Under the pieces are notes generated by a model. The model searched no databases. It was given only the letters and a program-made list of their open reading frames with translations, and was not told where the DNA came from. The translations under genes and the position numbers were made by a program. A DNA stretch of 25,448 nt from a virus. The stretch lies in the IMG/VR virus record IMGVR_UViG_3300050821_000779, positions 1-25,448 of that record. One strand, 5' to 3'. This document shows, piece after piece, positions 8,163 through 15,196 of this stretch (positions are counted from its first letter, which is position 1; each line of letters opens with the position of its first letter).

Positions 8163-9089
8163 TTATCCTCGTGTCGGGCTCATGTCCATAACTCGGTGAG
8201 GCCACAGCATCTGCCGGACGTGGCGTGGCAGCTGTTCGCCATCTTCTTTAACTGGCTCACGGTTTTCGTAGCAATCGGCAACCGTCAGCATGATGGCTGT
8301 AATGATGTTCGCGGGCACATCGGTGGGGTCATCACCATAGCCTGCGTGGTAGTGAATTTGAACGGCATTCGGCACGTAAAGCACGGACGGCCAGTACCCG
8401 GCAGAGTTGCCAGCCGGGAAGATGCCAGGGAACAAACGAGCCGGCTCGCTGACTTTGTCAACGATGTAGGCACCGAACTCACCCGTGGGAATCGGTCCTC
8501 GGTTAATCCAGATTGCCGTGGCCGGAGCCGTCTCAACCGTGATGTCACCAAGGTTCTTTCCCCAAGTCGTAAACTTGATGCCGCTCTTGCCCGTGCCTGT
8601 ATTGGACGGGTCGCCCATGTGAAGTTCTTGGACGTTGCCATTGTTGTCTGCAACTTGGTCGCCGTCGGTGTACACCGTCTGCGGGTACCAAGGCAAGGGC
8701 TGTGGCACAAGGTCTTGGAATGAACTGGTCGCGCTGTCCATGTACGTGATGCGGTCAACGCTCACCAGGGGTGGGCGCCACAGCTTAATCATCTGGCTGT
8801 AATTCCACAGGGTCGTGCTGTACTTGGGCAAAGCGTAATAGCTCGGCGGGTACGCGAGCTGGCTCAGCATGGTGTCGGTGAAATACGGGAAAGCATCCAA
8901 GGTCATTATGAAGCCCTTGGTCATGAACGAACGCCGGCAGAAGTTTTCGCAGGCAATCGTGGCGCCCGAAATCAATCCGGTAATCAGGGCATCGTCGTCG
9001 TCGATTTCGTCCACACGAAGAAAGTTCTTCATCTGGTCGAGACTGACAGGGTCCAACGCTGCCGGAAATTCTACTATCAGTCCAGCCAT
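8163..9089 (-). CDS. Head-tail connector (adaptor) protein, HK97 gp6-like
   Basis: 308 residues. The N-terminus has the gp6-like helical pattern LDQMKNFLRVDEIDDDDALITGLISGATIACENFC (about 17-51), and the C-terminus keeps the closing helix VPANIITAIMLTVADCYENREP. Between them is a long strand-rich region (RPPLVSVDRITYMDS and onwards), longer than the roughly 100-aa HK97 gp6 and closer to the long phiE125 gp8-type connectors. It forms the ring under the portal. ATG lies just beyond the stop of the preceding small gene, and the 588-aa gene follows directly, so the three are probably co-translated. Confidence 0.85.
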   Translation of the reverse strand: MAGLIVEFPAALDPVSLDQMKNFLRVDEIDDDDALITGLISGATIACENFCRRSFMTKGFIMTLDAFPYFTDTMLSQLAYPPSYYALPKYSTTLWNYSQMIKLWRPPLVSVDRITYMDSATSSFQDLVPQPLPWYPQTVYTDGDQVADNNGNVQELHMGDPSNTGTGKSGIKFTTWGKNLGDITVETAPATAIWINRGPIPTGEFGAYIVDKVSEPARLFPGIFPAGNSAGYWPSVLYVPNAVQIHYHAGYGDDPTDVPANIITAIMLTVADCYENREPVKEDGEQLPRHVRQMLWPHRVMDMSPTRG

Positions 9090-9090
9090 G

Positions 9091-9273
9091 TTACCTTACC
9101 GCCTTTCCCAGCCAACGGGCGGTATTCTCGAAAGCCTTCGAGAGCTGGACTGCAAAGTGGCGTTTCTCTGGAAGAGGGGCGAGCTCCGCAGAACCTTCGT
9201 TGAGGCGGAGGATGGCCGGCTGGTCCATCATTTCGAGGACTTGTCCGGTTTCCTTTATGCGGATGCGAATCAC
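9091..9273 (-). CDS. Small head-module protein of unknown function
   Basis: 60 residues, starting at a GTG (9271-9273) preceded by AGGAG at 5 bases. MIRIRIKETGQVLEMMDQPAI followed by LNEGSAELA resembles short proteins often found between capsid and connector genes in HK97-like phages, where the pattern is a strand, a turn, and a small residue-rich loop. No catalytic motif. It is the last gene before the HNH insertion. Confidence 0.7.
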   Translation of the reverse strand: MIRIRIKETGQVLEMMDQPAILRLNEGSAELAPLPEKRHFAVQLSKAFENTARWLGKAVR

Positions 9274-9305
9274 GGGTGCTCCTACTTGATTGTCCCGTCC
9301 TTGCC

Positions 9306-9315
9306 GTGTTACGCT
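9306..9315 (-). repeat. TAACAC box upstream of small head gene
   Basis: Minus strand reads AGCGTAACAC. One of seven related boxes found at gene boundaries on the late strand (see findings). It also lies in the leader of the opposite-facing HNH gene. Confidence 0.4.
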
Positions 9316-9323
9316 AGCAGGTT

Positions 9324-9734
9324 ATGGGTTCATACCATACTGAGTGGCTCTGCTCCTATAAAAGGAATGCTAGAAATCGTGGCCTGACTTGGGAGCTCAC
9401 GGACCAAGAGGCAATTGCCCTGTCCGTTCAGTGCTGCTATTGGTGTGGTGCTCCGCCTCAGCCAAGGACAAGAAATAAGAGGCATTGGAGAACCAGAAAA
9501 TTCAGGACTGTATCCTTCACCGCAAACGGCATTGACAGGGTTGATTCTAAACTCGGGTACACTGTACAGAACTGTGTCCCGTGTTGTTTCGCCTGCAATC
9601 ACAGCAGGTCCAACACGCCAGCGTATGAGTGGCTGGCACATTGCAAGAGAGTTACAGAATTCCAAGAAATGAAGGGCGGCTCTCATAAAGCCGCCCTCCG
9701 GGGTGGACACTCTAATCCGGGTCGTACGGATTAG
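9324..9734 (+). CDS. HNH endonuclease, likely free-standing homing-type insertion
   Basis: 136 residues. Two zinc-knuckle pairs flank the nuclease core: CCYWCG (37-42) and CCFACNHSRSN near residue 87. Between them is NGIDRVDSKLGYTVQNCVPC, the beta-beta-alpha pattern of phage HNH proteins of the IDRxDxxxGY..NC type; the first His of the motif is replaced by Asp/Arg as is common in this subgroup. It is the only rightward gene inside the leftward structural block. A weak TTGATT/TACGCT promoter-like pair precedes it, and its 3' end overlaps the capsid gene stop inside a shared stem-loop. Such genes cut intron-less or competing phage DNA, or support packaging. A homing role is inferred from position. 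Confidence 0.85.
   Translation: MGSYHTEWLCSYKRNARNRGLTWELTDQEAIALSVQCCYWCGAPPQPRTRNKRHWRTRKFRTVSFTANGIDRVDSKLGYTVQNCVPCCFACNHSRSNTPAYEWLAHCKRVTEFQEMKGGSHKAALRGGHSNPGRTD
9673..9697. terminator. 9-bp perfect stem-loop between HNH and capsid genes
   Basis: AGGGCGGCT / AGCCGCCCT with a 7-base loop, inside the last codons of the HNH gene and just after the capsid gene. On the minus strand it is followed by TCATTTCTT, giving a fair rho-independent shape for the capsid transcript. Confidence 0.65.
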
Positions 9735-9740
9735 GAGTGT
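9707..9740. terminator. Long stem-loop spanning the convergent HNH and capsid stops
   Basis: Arms ACACTCTAATCCG and CGGATTAGGAGTGT pair over 13 bp with one bulged base and a 7-base loop. Both stop codons (HNH TAG 9732-9734, capsid TAA 9731-9733) lie in the second arm, so it can serve either direction. Confidence 0.6.
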
Positions 9741-11089
9741 TGCTGTAGGGTGTTGATGGGGTGCGTGCCGGCGTCGAGCAGGTTCGCGTCGAGACGTGCG
9801 AAGGACACGAAGCCGACCTGGCCGAGTTCAGCGTACCGTTCCACCAACTTCATGACCGTGAGGTCTTTCACGCGGCGGGCAATGAATTTCTTCATGTCGC
9901 CGAATGCGATGGTCGTCGCGGAGGGAGCAATGACGGGCATGCTCTGGTTGATGACGTACTGGTACCCATTGATGCGGTCCGGTTCGCCAACGGCAATTCC
10001 GGGCGTCCAAAGAGGACGGCCGAACTTGTCCAGGATGCGCTTCAGTGCGCTGAGCGTCTGGTCGTGGAACATATACTTCGCTCCCCGACGGTAGGACGGG
10101 TCAACGCTGTGCTCCAAGTTCACGAGGTCGCTGTAACCGATGCTGTTCGCGCCGGTCTGTGCTCCGCCCGTGGACTCCGAAGAACCTGCGGCAACGATTG
10201 GCGTTGCGCCAGAAGCGGCGACGGCGGTCAGCAAGCCCGTGGGCTGGCTATTGCCGGTGCCGTTCGTGAGGAAGTTTTCCAAACCACGGCCCCAACGTTC
10301 CGCGAACCGTGCAGCCAGCCACGCTTCGAGGTCAAACGCCGAGTCCTGAATCAATTCCAGCGAAGCCTTGACAAGTCCGGAAGTGAACTTGTAAGCGCCG
10401 AAGTTGATTTGCGAAGCAGTGACGTCCTGCTCGCTCACCGGCGATGCTTCGCCGACGATTGTGGCTTGCTGTGCCGTGTCATTGCTGGTCGGCATCGGGA
10501 GAGGCTGGCCGGTCGCGGTGTCCATGACGGTGATGACGCTGCCGTCGAGGAGAGGCGCGAAATACTTGGTCGCCTGTTCGATTGCATTCACGAAGCCCGT
10601 CGGCACAAAGTAGCCGAGGCCCGTGTACGTGCCGATATGGTTCAACATCGGGGCGCCTTCAACGAGCCCGTCGCGATGTTCTTGTGCGAACTTCAAACCA
10701 CGTTCGAGGGAAACGCGAACGCGCTCGGAAACGTTGGAGATTCCGGCCTGACCGATGGTGCTGTCCGGACCGAAGCCGACGTTGCCAGTGTTCTTGTTCT
10801 TCAGCATGCTGATGAACGCGGTGCGATACTCTTCACCGAGTTTCTTGGGGTCCACGTTCGACAGGTCGCCAAGAGGAGCCGTTCGGTCAACCGGCTGATT
10901 GGCACGCAACTGCGCGTCAATCTTGTCCGCTTGCTCGATGCGTTGGATGTCCGATTCCATCGTGGCGATGTCCGCGATGGCCTTGTCGGCGCTTGCGCGC
11001 GACTCGGGTGTGAGGTCTTGCTTCAGGATTGCGGTGAGCTCAGTGGATGCCTGAGCGCGCTTCTCCCGAAGTTCTTTGAGTTTGCTCAT
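9731..11089 (-). CDS. Major capsid protein, HK97 fold
   Basis: 452 residues. Residues 1-60 form a charged coiled coil (KLKELREKRAQAS...MESDIQRIEQAD), the delta domain acting as internal scaffold and removed by the prohead protease. The mature shell part shows YFVPTGFVNAIEQA, the P-domain/spine region, ASQINFGAYKFTSGLVKASLELIQDS (about 225-250) and FAERWGRGLENFLTNGTG, all typical of HK97-family capsids. Ribosome site AAGGAC is 8 bases before ATG. Preceded by a hairpin after the protease gene and followed by two stem-loops, so the capsid message may be a discrete, stable transcript. Confidence 0.96.
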   Translation of the reverse strand: MSKLKELREKRAQASTELTAILKQDLTPESRASADKAIADIATMESDIQRIEQADKIDAQLRANQPVDRTAPLGDLSNVDPKKLGEEYRTAFISMLKNKNTGNVGFGPDSTIGQAGISNVSERVRVSLERGLKFAQEHRDGLVEGAPMLNHIGTYTGLGYFVPTGFVNAIEQATKYFAPLLDGSVITVMDTATGQPLPMPTSNDTAQQATIVGEASPVSEQDVTASQINFGAYKFTSGLVKASLELIQDSAFDLEAWLAARFAERWGRGLENFLTNGTGNSQPTGLLTAVAASGATPIVAAGSSESTGGAQTGANSIGYSDLVNLEHSVDPSYRRGAKYMFHDQTLSALKRILDKFGRPLWTPGIAVGEPDRINGYQYVINQSMPVIAPSATTIAFGDMKKFIARRVKDLTVMKLVERYAELGQVGFVSFARLDANLLDAGTHPINTLQQHS

Positions 11090-11205
11090 GGGAATTGTCC
11101 TTTTCTTTCCTGCCGTTGGTCTTACAGGTTTCCCACGGTCAGGAGGTATTGCTATCGGTCAGCGCGCTGTCCACGCCTTGTGAACTTCACTGCCCGAAGT
11201 TTATC

Positions 11206-11227
11206 GGGAAGGTGTTACAACCTTCCC
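11206..11227 (-). terminator. 8-bp stem-loop after the protease gene
   Basis: GGGAAGGT / ACCTTCCC with loop GTTACA (plus-strand reading), 7 bases after the protease stop. The loop and stem include a GTAACACCT box. It may terminate or process the message between protease and capsid. The rest of the 145-bp gap holds no gene; it carries only the capsid ribosome site. Confidence 0.6.
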
Positions 11228-11234
11228 AATCTCG

Positions 11235-13112
11235 TTAGCACTTTGCGGAATAAGCGTTGGCGGTCTTTGACTGACTGTTCGCCATTGCTCGGTCCATCGG
11301 GTCCGCTTGGTCGCCAGCATCTTCGACTTTCTTCTGCGCCACTTCTGCACGCATGTGCTGGTCGGCAGCACGCATGTTGCAACGCGCTTGCTCGTGGTCC
11401 CCGTCCTTGTGCGAATCCATTGCGGCGCTCAAATGTTGCTTAGCCGCGAAGTTGTGCTGGTCGGAAGAGCGGGCGTCCTCGCCTTTGCCAGAGCCAAACT
11501 TGCCGGAGTACTTCCGGGGTTGTTCAGGAGCATACCGTACCAGGGACTGAGGAACGCCTGCCGCGGCCATACTGGCGCGGACAACGTACTCCATAGCCCA
11601 AGGGACGGCCTTCTCTTCACTCACTTCAATTCCAAACTTTTTGGCTGCGGCGTGAATCTTGCGCAGCACGCCAGCCTTTGCATCAGCCGGCAGGTCCGTG
11701 GAGCTAAACCGTGCCAGGGCATTGCGAACGTGGGAAGCGTCATGGATAGGCAGCTTCCAGGTTTCCGTCTTGTCCGGGTCGCCAACGTATGCGAACGACT
11801 TGGCGGTCAAATCTTTGCCGGCAACGCGCTTGGTACGCGTGAAGCCGCCACGGGTTTCGTCGGTTGCTTCAGCGCCAGTGTAGAAGACGTCTCCGGTGTA
11901 AACGACGCCACGAGCTGCCCCTGAACCTGTGGGAGCCCATCGGTTCTGGCAACGGCAATCGCCTTCCGCGCAGTCACCGTCATCCGTGTGATTGTCATGG
12001 ACCGACAGTGGGTCAAAGTCGCGCCCAATCAAAGCACGGTCAAAGTCTTCGTCCAGTTCCTCGTCCATGTCGTCCAGCAGTTTCTCTTCCTTGCGGAAAA
12101 CCGGGAACTGCTTCCTGAACTCGGCAATCTTGGCAGCCGTGCGGTCAGAAGGAACCCAAACCTTCTCTACTTCAACGGGAGCGCCGAAAGTGATTTGCTC
12201 ACCCACTGGCTTGCTCTCGTCGTGGACATACTGAATCTGGAAGTTGGCGCCGGTCGAGCACTCAACCACGATGACAAAGTCTTCGTAGGTTTCGCATTCG
12301 TAGAATCGGCCGCAAGGATACGGGCACGCCTGGCCTTCGACAGTCTCTGCCGGAAAGGCAACGTTCAGGGCTTTGCAAACTTCGGAAATGGCGTCCTCAA
12401 ACGAATCCAGGTCGGTGTCAATGGCGTCAATTATTTCACGCTTCTCGCCGTTGAACTTGGTGTGCGCCTTGGCGCGGAGGTCTTTCAAAGAAATTGGTTT
12501 CACGGTAGTAGTCCTCTGAATATCTGCCGGAGGTGTTACAAGGGCAGCATTCTTAGAATCAACGGCGCTGCGGAGTTCAACAGGAACCTCGGCGCAGTTG
12601 CGGGCATAAACTTCCGTCCCGGAATAGCACGGGTACGTTACAGGGCTGACATCGTGGAGGTTCAAGTCCGTGATGTCACGCGCCACGAAATAGCTGCCAT
12701 CGGTGTCCTGCGCTTCGCTCCACGACTGGCCACCGTCAGGAATCGTAAACGCAAAAGAGCAACCGTTAATGTCCCCGCGTTGAATTGACGTGTGCAAGTC
12801 GCGGGCAGTCTGGGTGTTGGGCAGCTCGCAAGAGTAGAACAAGCCGCGTGCGTCCTGGCGTAGCGTCAGGGTGCCGGAGGTCGTCCGGCCAAGTACGAAA
12901 TTCGCATCGTGGTTGAACAAGCAAACCACGTCCTGCTTCTCAGTGAGGGCACGGGTGAAAGCACCGGGCTTAATCTGTTCACGGAATCCCGGGAGTTGAG
13001 CACGGGTGTTGAATACCGACGCGTAGCCTTCAATGCGGAGCGGGTCTGCATCTCCGGAACCGCCAACGGCTCGGCACTCTGTTGCTTGGATGTAGCGGAT
13101 TTCGCGTAGCAT
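11235..13112 (-). CDS. Prohead protease (HK97 gp4/U35-like) with long C-terminal extension
   Basis: 625 residues, about three times the usual 200. The first 180 residues are a full prohead protease: GYASVFNTRAQLPGFREQIKPGAF, catalytic His68 in CLFNHDANFVLGRT, and catalytic Ser119 in RGDINGCSFAF. The rest is unusual: an acidic middle (DDMDEELDEDFD), a Cys-rich patch (DGDCAEGDCRCQNR), a segment SFAYVGDPDKTETWKLPIHDASHVRNALARF resembling DUF6582 found on phage proteases, and a Gln/His/Asp-rich tail. It cleaves the capsid delta domain and probably itself during head maturation. A good internal GTG start at residue 204 may give a separate C-terminal product. Start ATG has GAAGGGAA upstream. Confidence 0.92.
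   Translation of the reverse strand: MLREIRYIQATECRAVGGSGDADPLRIEGYASVFNTRAQLPGFREQIKPGAFTRALTEKQDVVCLFNHDANFVLGRTTSGTLTLRQDARGLFYSCELPNTQTARDLHTSIQRGDINGCSFAFTIPDGGQSWSEAQDTDGSYFVARDITDLNLHDVSPVTYPCYSGTEVYARNCAEVPVELRSAVDSKNAALVTPPADIQRTTTVKPISLKDLRAKAHTKFNGEKREIIDAIDTDLDSFEDAISEVCKALNVAFPAETVEGQACPYPCGRFYECETYEDFVIVVECSTGANFQIQYVHDESKPVGEQITFGAPVEVEKVWVPSDRTAAKIAEFRKQFPVFRKEEKLLDDMDEELDEDFDRALIGRDFDPLSVHDNHTDDGDCAEGDCRCQNRWAPTGSGAARGVVYTGDVFYTGAEATDETRGGFTRTKRVAGKDLTAKSFAYVGDPDKTETWKLPIHDASHVRNALARFSSTDLPADAKAGVLRKIHAAAKKFGIEVSEEKAVPWAMEYVVRASMAAAGVPQSLVRYAPEQPRKYSGKFGSGKGEDARSSDQHNFAAKQHLSAAMDSHKDGDHEQARCNMRAADQHMRAEVAQKKVEDAGDQADPMDRAMANSQSKTANAYSAKC
12501..12540 (-). promoter_or_regulatory. 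Possible internal translation start within the protease gene
   Basis: On the minus strand: GTAACACCTC, then AGAGGA, 8 bases, then GTG (12501-12503) beginning KPISLKDLRAKAHTKF. This starts a 422-residue C-terminal product at residue 204 of the long protein. The same GTAACAC box lies upstream of several true gene starts here, which suggests a former or active gene boundary. Confidence 0.45.
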
Positions 13113-13129
13113 GACAGTTCCCTTCTTTA

Positions 13130-13139
13130 GTGTTACGGG
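13130..13139 (-). repeat. CCCGTAACAC box upstream of protease gene
   Basis: CCCGTAACAC on the minus strand, 18 bases before the protease ATG and before the GAAGGGAA ribosome site. Same sequence as at 15132 and 18234. Confidence 0.5.
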
Positions 13140-13177
13140 TTACATATACTCTCCGTACTATTTTCCTATTCGCGAAA

Positions 13178-15124
13178 TTAGGCGTTTAGGATAGCTTCCA
13201 GGAGTTTGTCAAATTCAATGGCGGACTCACCGTCCAGGTCCGTAGCCCAACCTTCGCCCTTGCGGGTGAATAGCTCGGTCGTATAGGCCCGGATGAACTC
13301 ACTGGCGTCCGTCGGCTCGTCAAACGATGCCTCAATCATGGCGGAAGCGATTGGCCCGAATACTGTGGTGTAGTCAGCCACTGTTGCCTTCTTACGGAAC
13401 GAGGCACGGCCAACTGCGTCACGGTACATGCCGGCGAACACACGGGTCAGGTCTGCCCGCTTCTTGGCTTTCTTGGCGCCTAGCTTATTCTTGCCTGGCG
13501 TGGGCTTGTCATCTTGTTCGTCTGCGTTCGGGTCTTTGCCGGAGTGCTTCGCAATCTTAACGGAAGCGTCAGCGGAAATCTGGTGCTTCTGTAGGTCAAG
13601 GGCCATCTTCGCCTTATCCTGTTTCTGCTGGTCCTTAACAATCGGGTGGTCCCCAATCGGCGTGACGTTTGAAGGTGTGGCAGCCAACGTACCATCTTCC
13701 AGGCCGTCGGTAACTGCCTGTGAGTGGGCGGAAGCGGTAGCGGCGTCAACCATATTGTTCGGCATCCAGTAAGAATCACCGGAACCATCTTCAACGGGGT
13801 TCATGCCTTCCAACTCATGGATGTCATTGGTGTTGAGGTATCCCCACTGCTTACCGGACCCGTAGAACGTCGAACGGCTGGCCGCATCGGGGTACATCAT
13901 CTTGCGGAGGTCAAACGAGGCAAAGAACTTGTTCGCTGCCTGGCCGACCTGCGGGAACAACTTGTATTCCATTTCCTGTTCGAGGTCCACAGCGTGCGGG
14001 TCAACGCAGAAGAGTTTGAATTCAATGCTCGACTGCTCGACGGTGGACTTGCCGGCGTCGTCGCCGTTGATGCCCACCATGTGACCAGGGACGTTGAAGA
14101 ACGAAGCAATCTCAAGCCGTTGGTGCTGGCGAGTCTGCAACATCTGGCCCTCTTCAGGGCTGGAACCCGTCTTGGTATACGTCACGCCAGGCGGTAGCAC
14201 GCCGGTCTTATGTTGGTTCTCACCACCGTGGGATTCAGCCCACGAACGTTTGAGCACTTCCCACTGAACGTCGCTCATGTCGCCGGGGACGCCCAAGATG
14301 CCGTGAGGGATAGCACCGTTGCCGAAGAACTTCGCACCGTACTTTTCAGTCGCAAGTGCCAGGCCGATTGCTTGGCGGGCCAAGATAACAACGTCCTGAC
14401 CGATGCGGCCGTCGAGCGACAGCCCAGGGAAGTGCATCATGTCTTCCGCCAGCACCAGCCGGCGATAGCCATAGTTTTGATTATCGTTGTCCTGCTCCAT
14501 GATTTGTGCGTCGCGCAAAGCGTCGAACGTTTCATAGAACATGGTGCCCTGCGGGTACGTGGTGCCTTCCATAGTAATGGAAGACAACGAACGCACGGGG
14601 CGGGTGCGGGCGGGGTTCCGCGGCCACAACGCTACGATGCGGTTGTATTGGTCGCGTTCAATTTCGGTGAAGGCATTTCCCCAGAGCAGCTTATGCACCA
14701 TCATCGTTCGGCGCCAAGTCGCAGAGGTCATTTCTGGGTTCGGGCGTTTGGCGAGTAGGGTAGACAACGGATGGGAATATGTAACCTTCTTGCCGGTGCG
14801 GTCATTCTCAAACAACCGTTGGCAAACGTTGAGCGGATGCGAAGCCATAGCGTTCGCAATAATGGTCACGCACTGGAAAACTGTGGAGGCTTGCAGCGCC
14901 GTCATTTCCGAGACACGAAGTCCGGAGTCGGTGCGACCACCATTGAAAATGTCGAGGAGCCATTCGGCGGGATAGCTTAGAGGTGTCTGTGGATTTTCGA
15001 GAGACGAACGCAGAATCGTCCAGGCCAACTTCATCCTGTCCGTCACGCCAATCTTCTTCCGCTGTTGCTGCGCCACAGTGTCCACCTTGGACTGACCCGC
15101 ATCTTGCGGGGTACTGCGAATCAT
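13178..15124 (-). CDS. Portal protein, HK97 family
   Basis: 648 residues (HK97 portal is 424). The core, about 60-430, matches the family: VSEMTALQASTVFQCVTIIANAMASHPL, HPLSTLLAKRPNPEMTSATWRR, LLWGNAFTEIERD, and the crown region EVLKRSWAESHGG with TRQHQRLEIASFFNVPGHMVG. The last 200 residues are an extension: Gln/Lys-rich helix (VKDQQKQDKAKMALDLQKHQ), Lys-rich linker, then a globular helical end FIRAYTTELFTRKGEGWATD. The portal forms the dodecameric DNA channel and is the docking site for terminase. No clear ribosome site precedes ATG 15124; the CCCGTAACAC box lies there instead. Confidence 0.95.
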   Translation of the reverse strand: MIRSTPQDAGQSKVDTVAQQQRKKIGVTDRMKLAWTILRSSLENPQTPLSYPAEWLLDIFNGGRTDSGLRVSEMTALQASTVFQCVTIIANAMASHPLNVCQRLFENDRTGKKVTYSHPLSTLLAKRPNPEMTSATWRRTMMVHKLLWGNAFTEIERDQYNRIVALWPRNPARTRPVRSLSSITMEGTTYPQGTMFYETFDALRDAQIMEQDNDNQNYGYRRLVLAEDMMHFPGLSLDGRIGQDVVILARQAIGLALATEKYGAKFFGNGAIPHGILGVPGDMSDVQWEVLKRSWAESHGGENQHKTGVLPPGVTYTKTGSSPEEGQMLQTRQHQRLEIASFFNVPGHMVGINGDDAGKSTVEQSSIEFKLFCVDPHAVDLEQEMEYKLFPQVGQAANKFFASFDLRKMMYPDAASRSTFYGSGKQWGYLNTNDIHELEGMNPVEDGSGDSYWMPNNMVDAATASAHSQAVTDGLEDGTLAATPSNVTPIGDHPIVKDQQKQDKAKMALDLQKHQISADASVKIAKHSGKDPNADEQDDKPTPGKNKLGAKKAKKRADLTRVFAGMYRDAVGRASFRKKATVADYTTVFGPIASAMIEASFDEPTDASEFIRAYTTELFTRKGEGWATDLDGESAIEFDKLLEAILNA

Positions 15125-15131
15125 ATGCTAG

Positions 15132-15141
15132 GTGTTACGGG
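15132..15141 (-). repeat. CCCGTAACAC box upstream of portal gene
   Basis: CCCGTAACAC on the minus strand, 8 bases before the portal ATG, where a ribosome site would be expected. Confidence 0.5.
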
Positions 15142-15150
15142 GTAGTTCCG

Positions 15151-15196
15151 TATTCTACGCATTATTCTACGCATGCTAGATTCTACGCATGCTAGA
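15151..15196 (-). repeat. Short tandem repeats between TerL and portal
   Basis: Three direct copies of TTCTACGCAT (plus strand); the last two extend to the 16-base unit TTCTACGCATGCTAGA, joined head to tail. The unit contains the palindrome GCATGC. The last copy supplies the TerL stop codon. Confidence 0.75.

Noticed and set aside
9761-11443. 560-codon plus-strand open frame
   Set aside because: Antisense shadow of the capsid and protease genes, Arg/Cys-rich with no recognisable domain.
15151-15196. CRISPR array
   Set aside because: Repeats are only 10-16 bases and adjacent, with no spacers.
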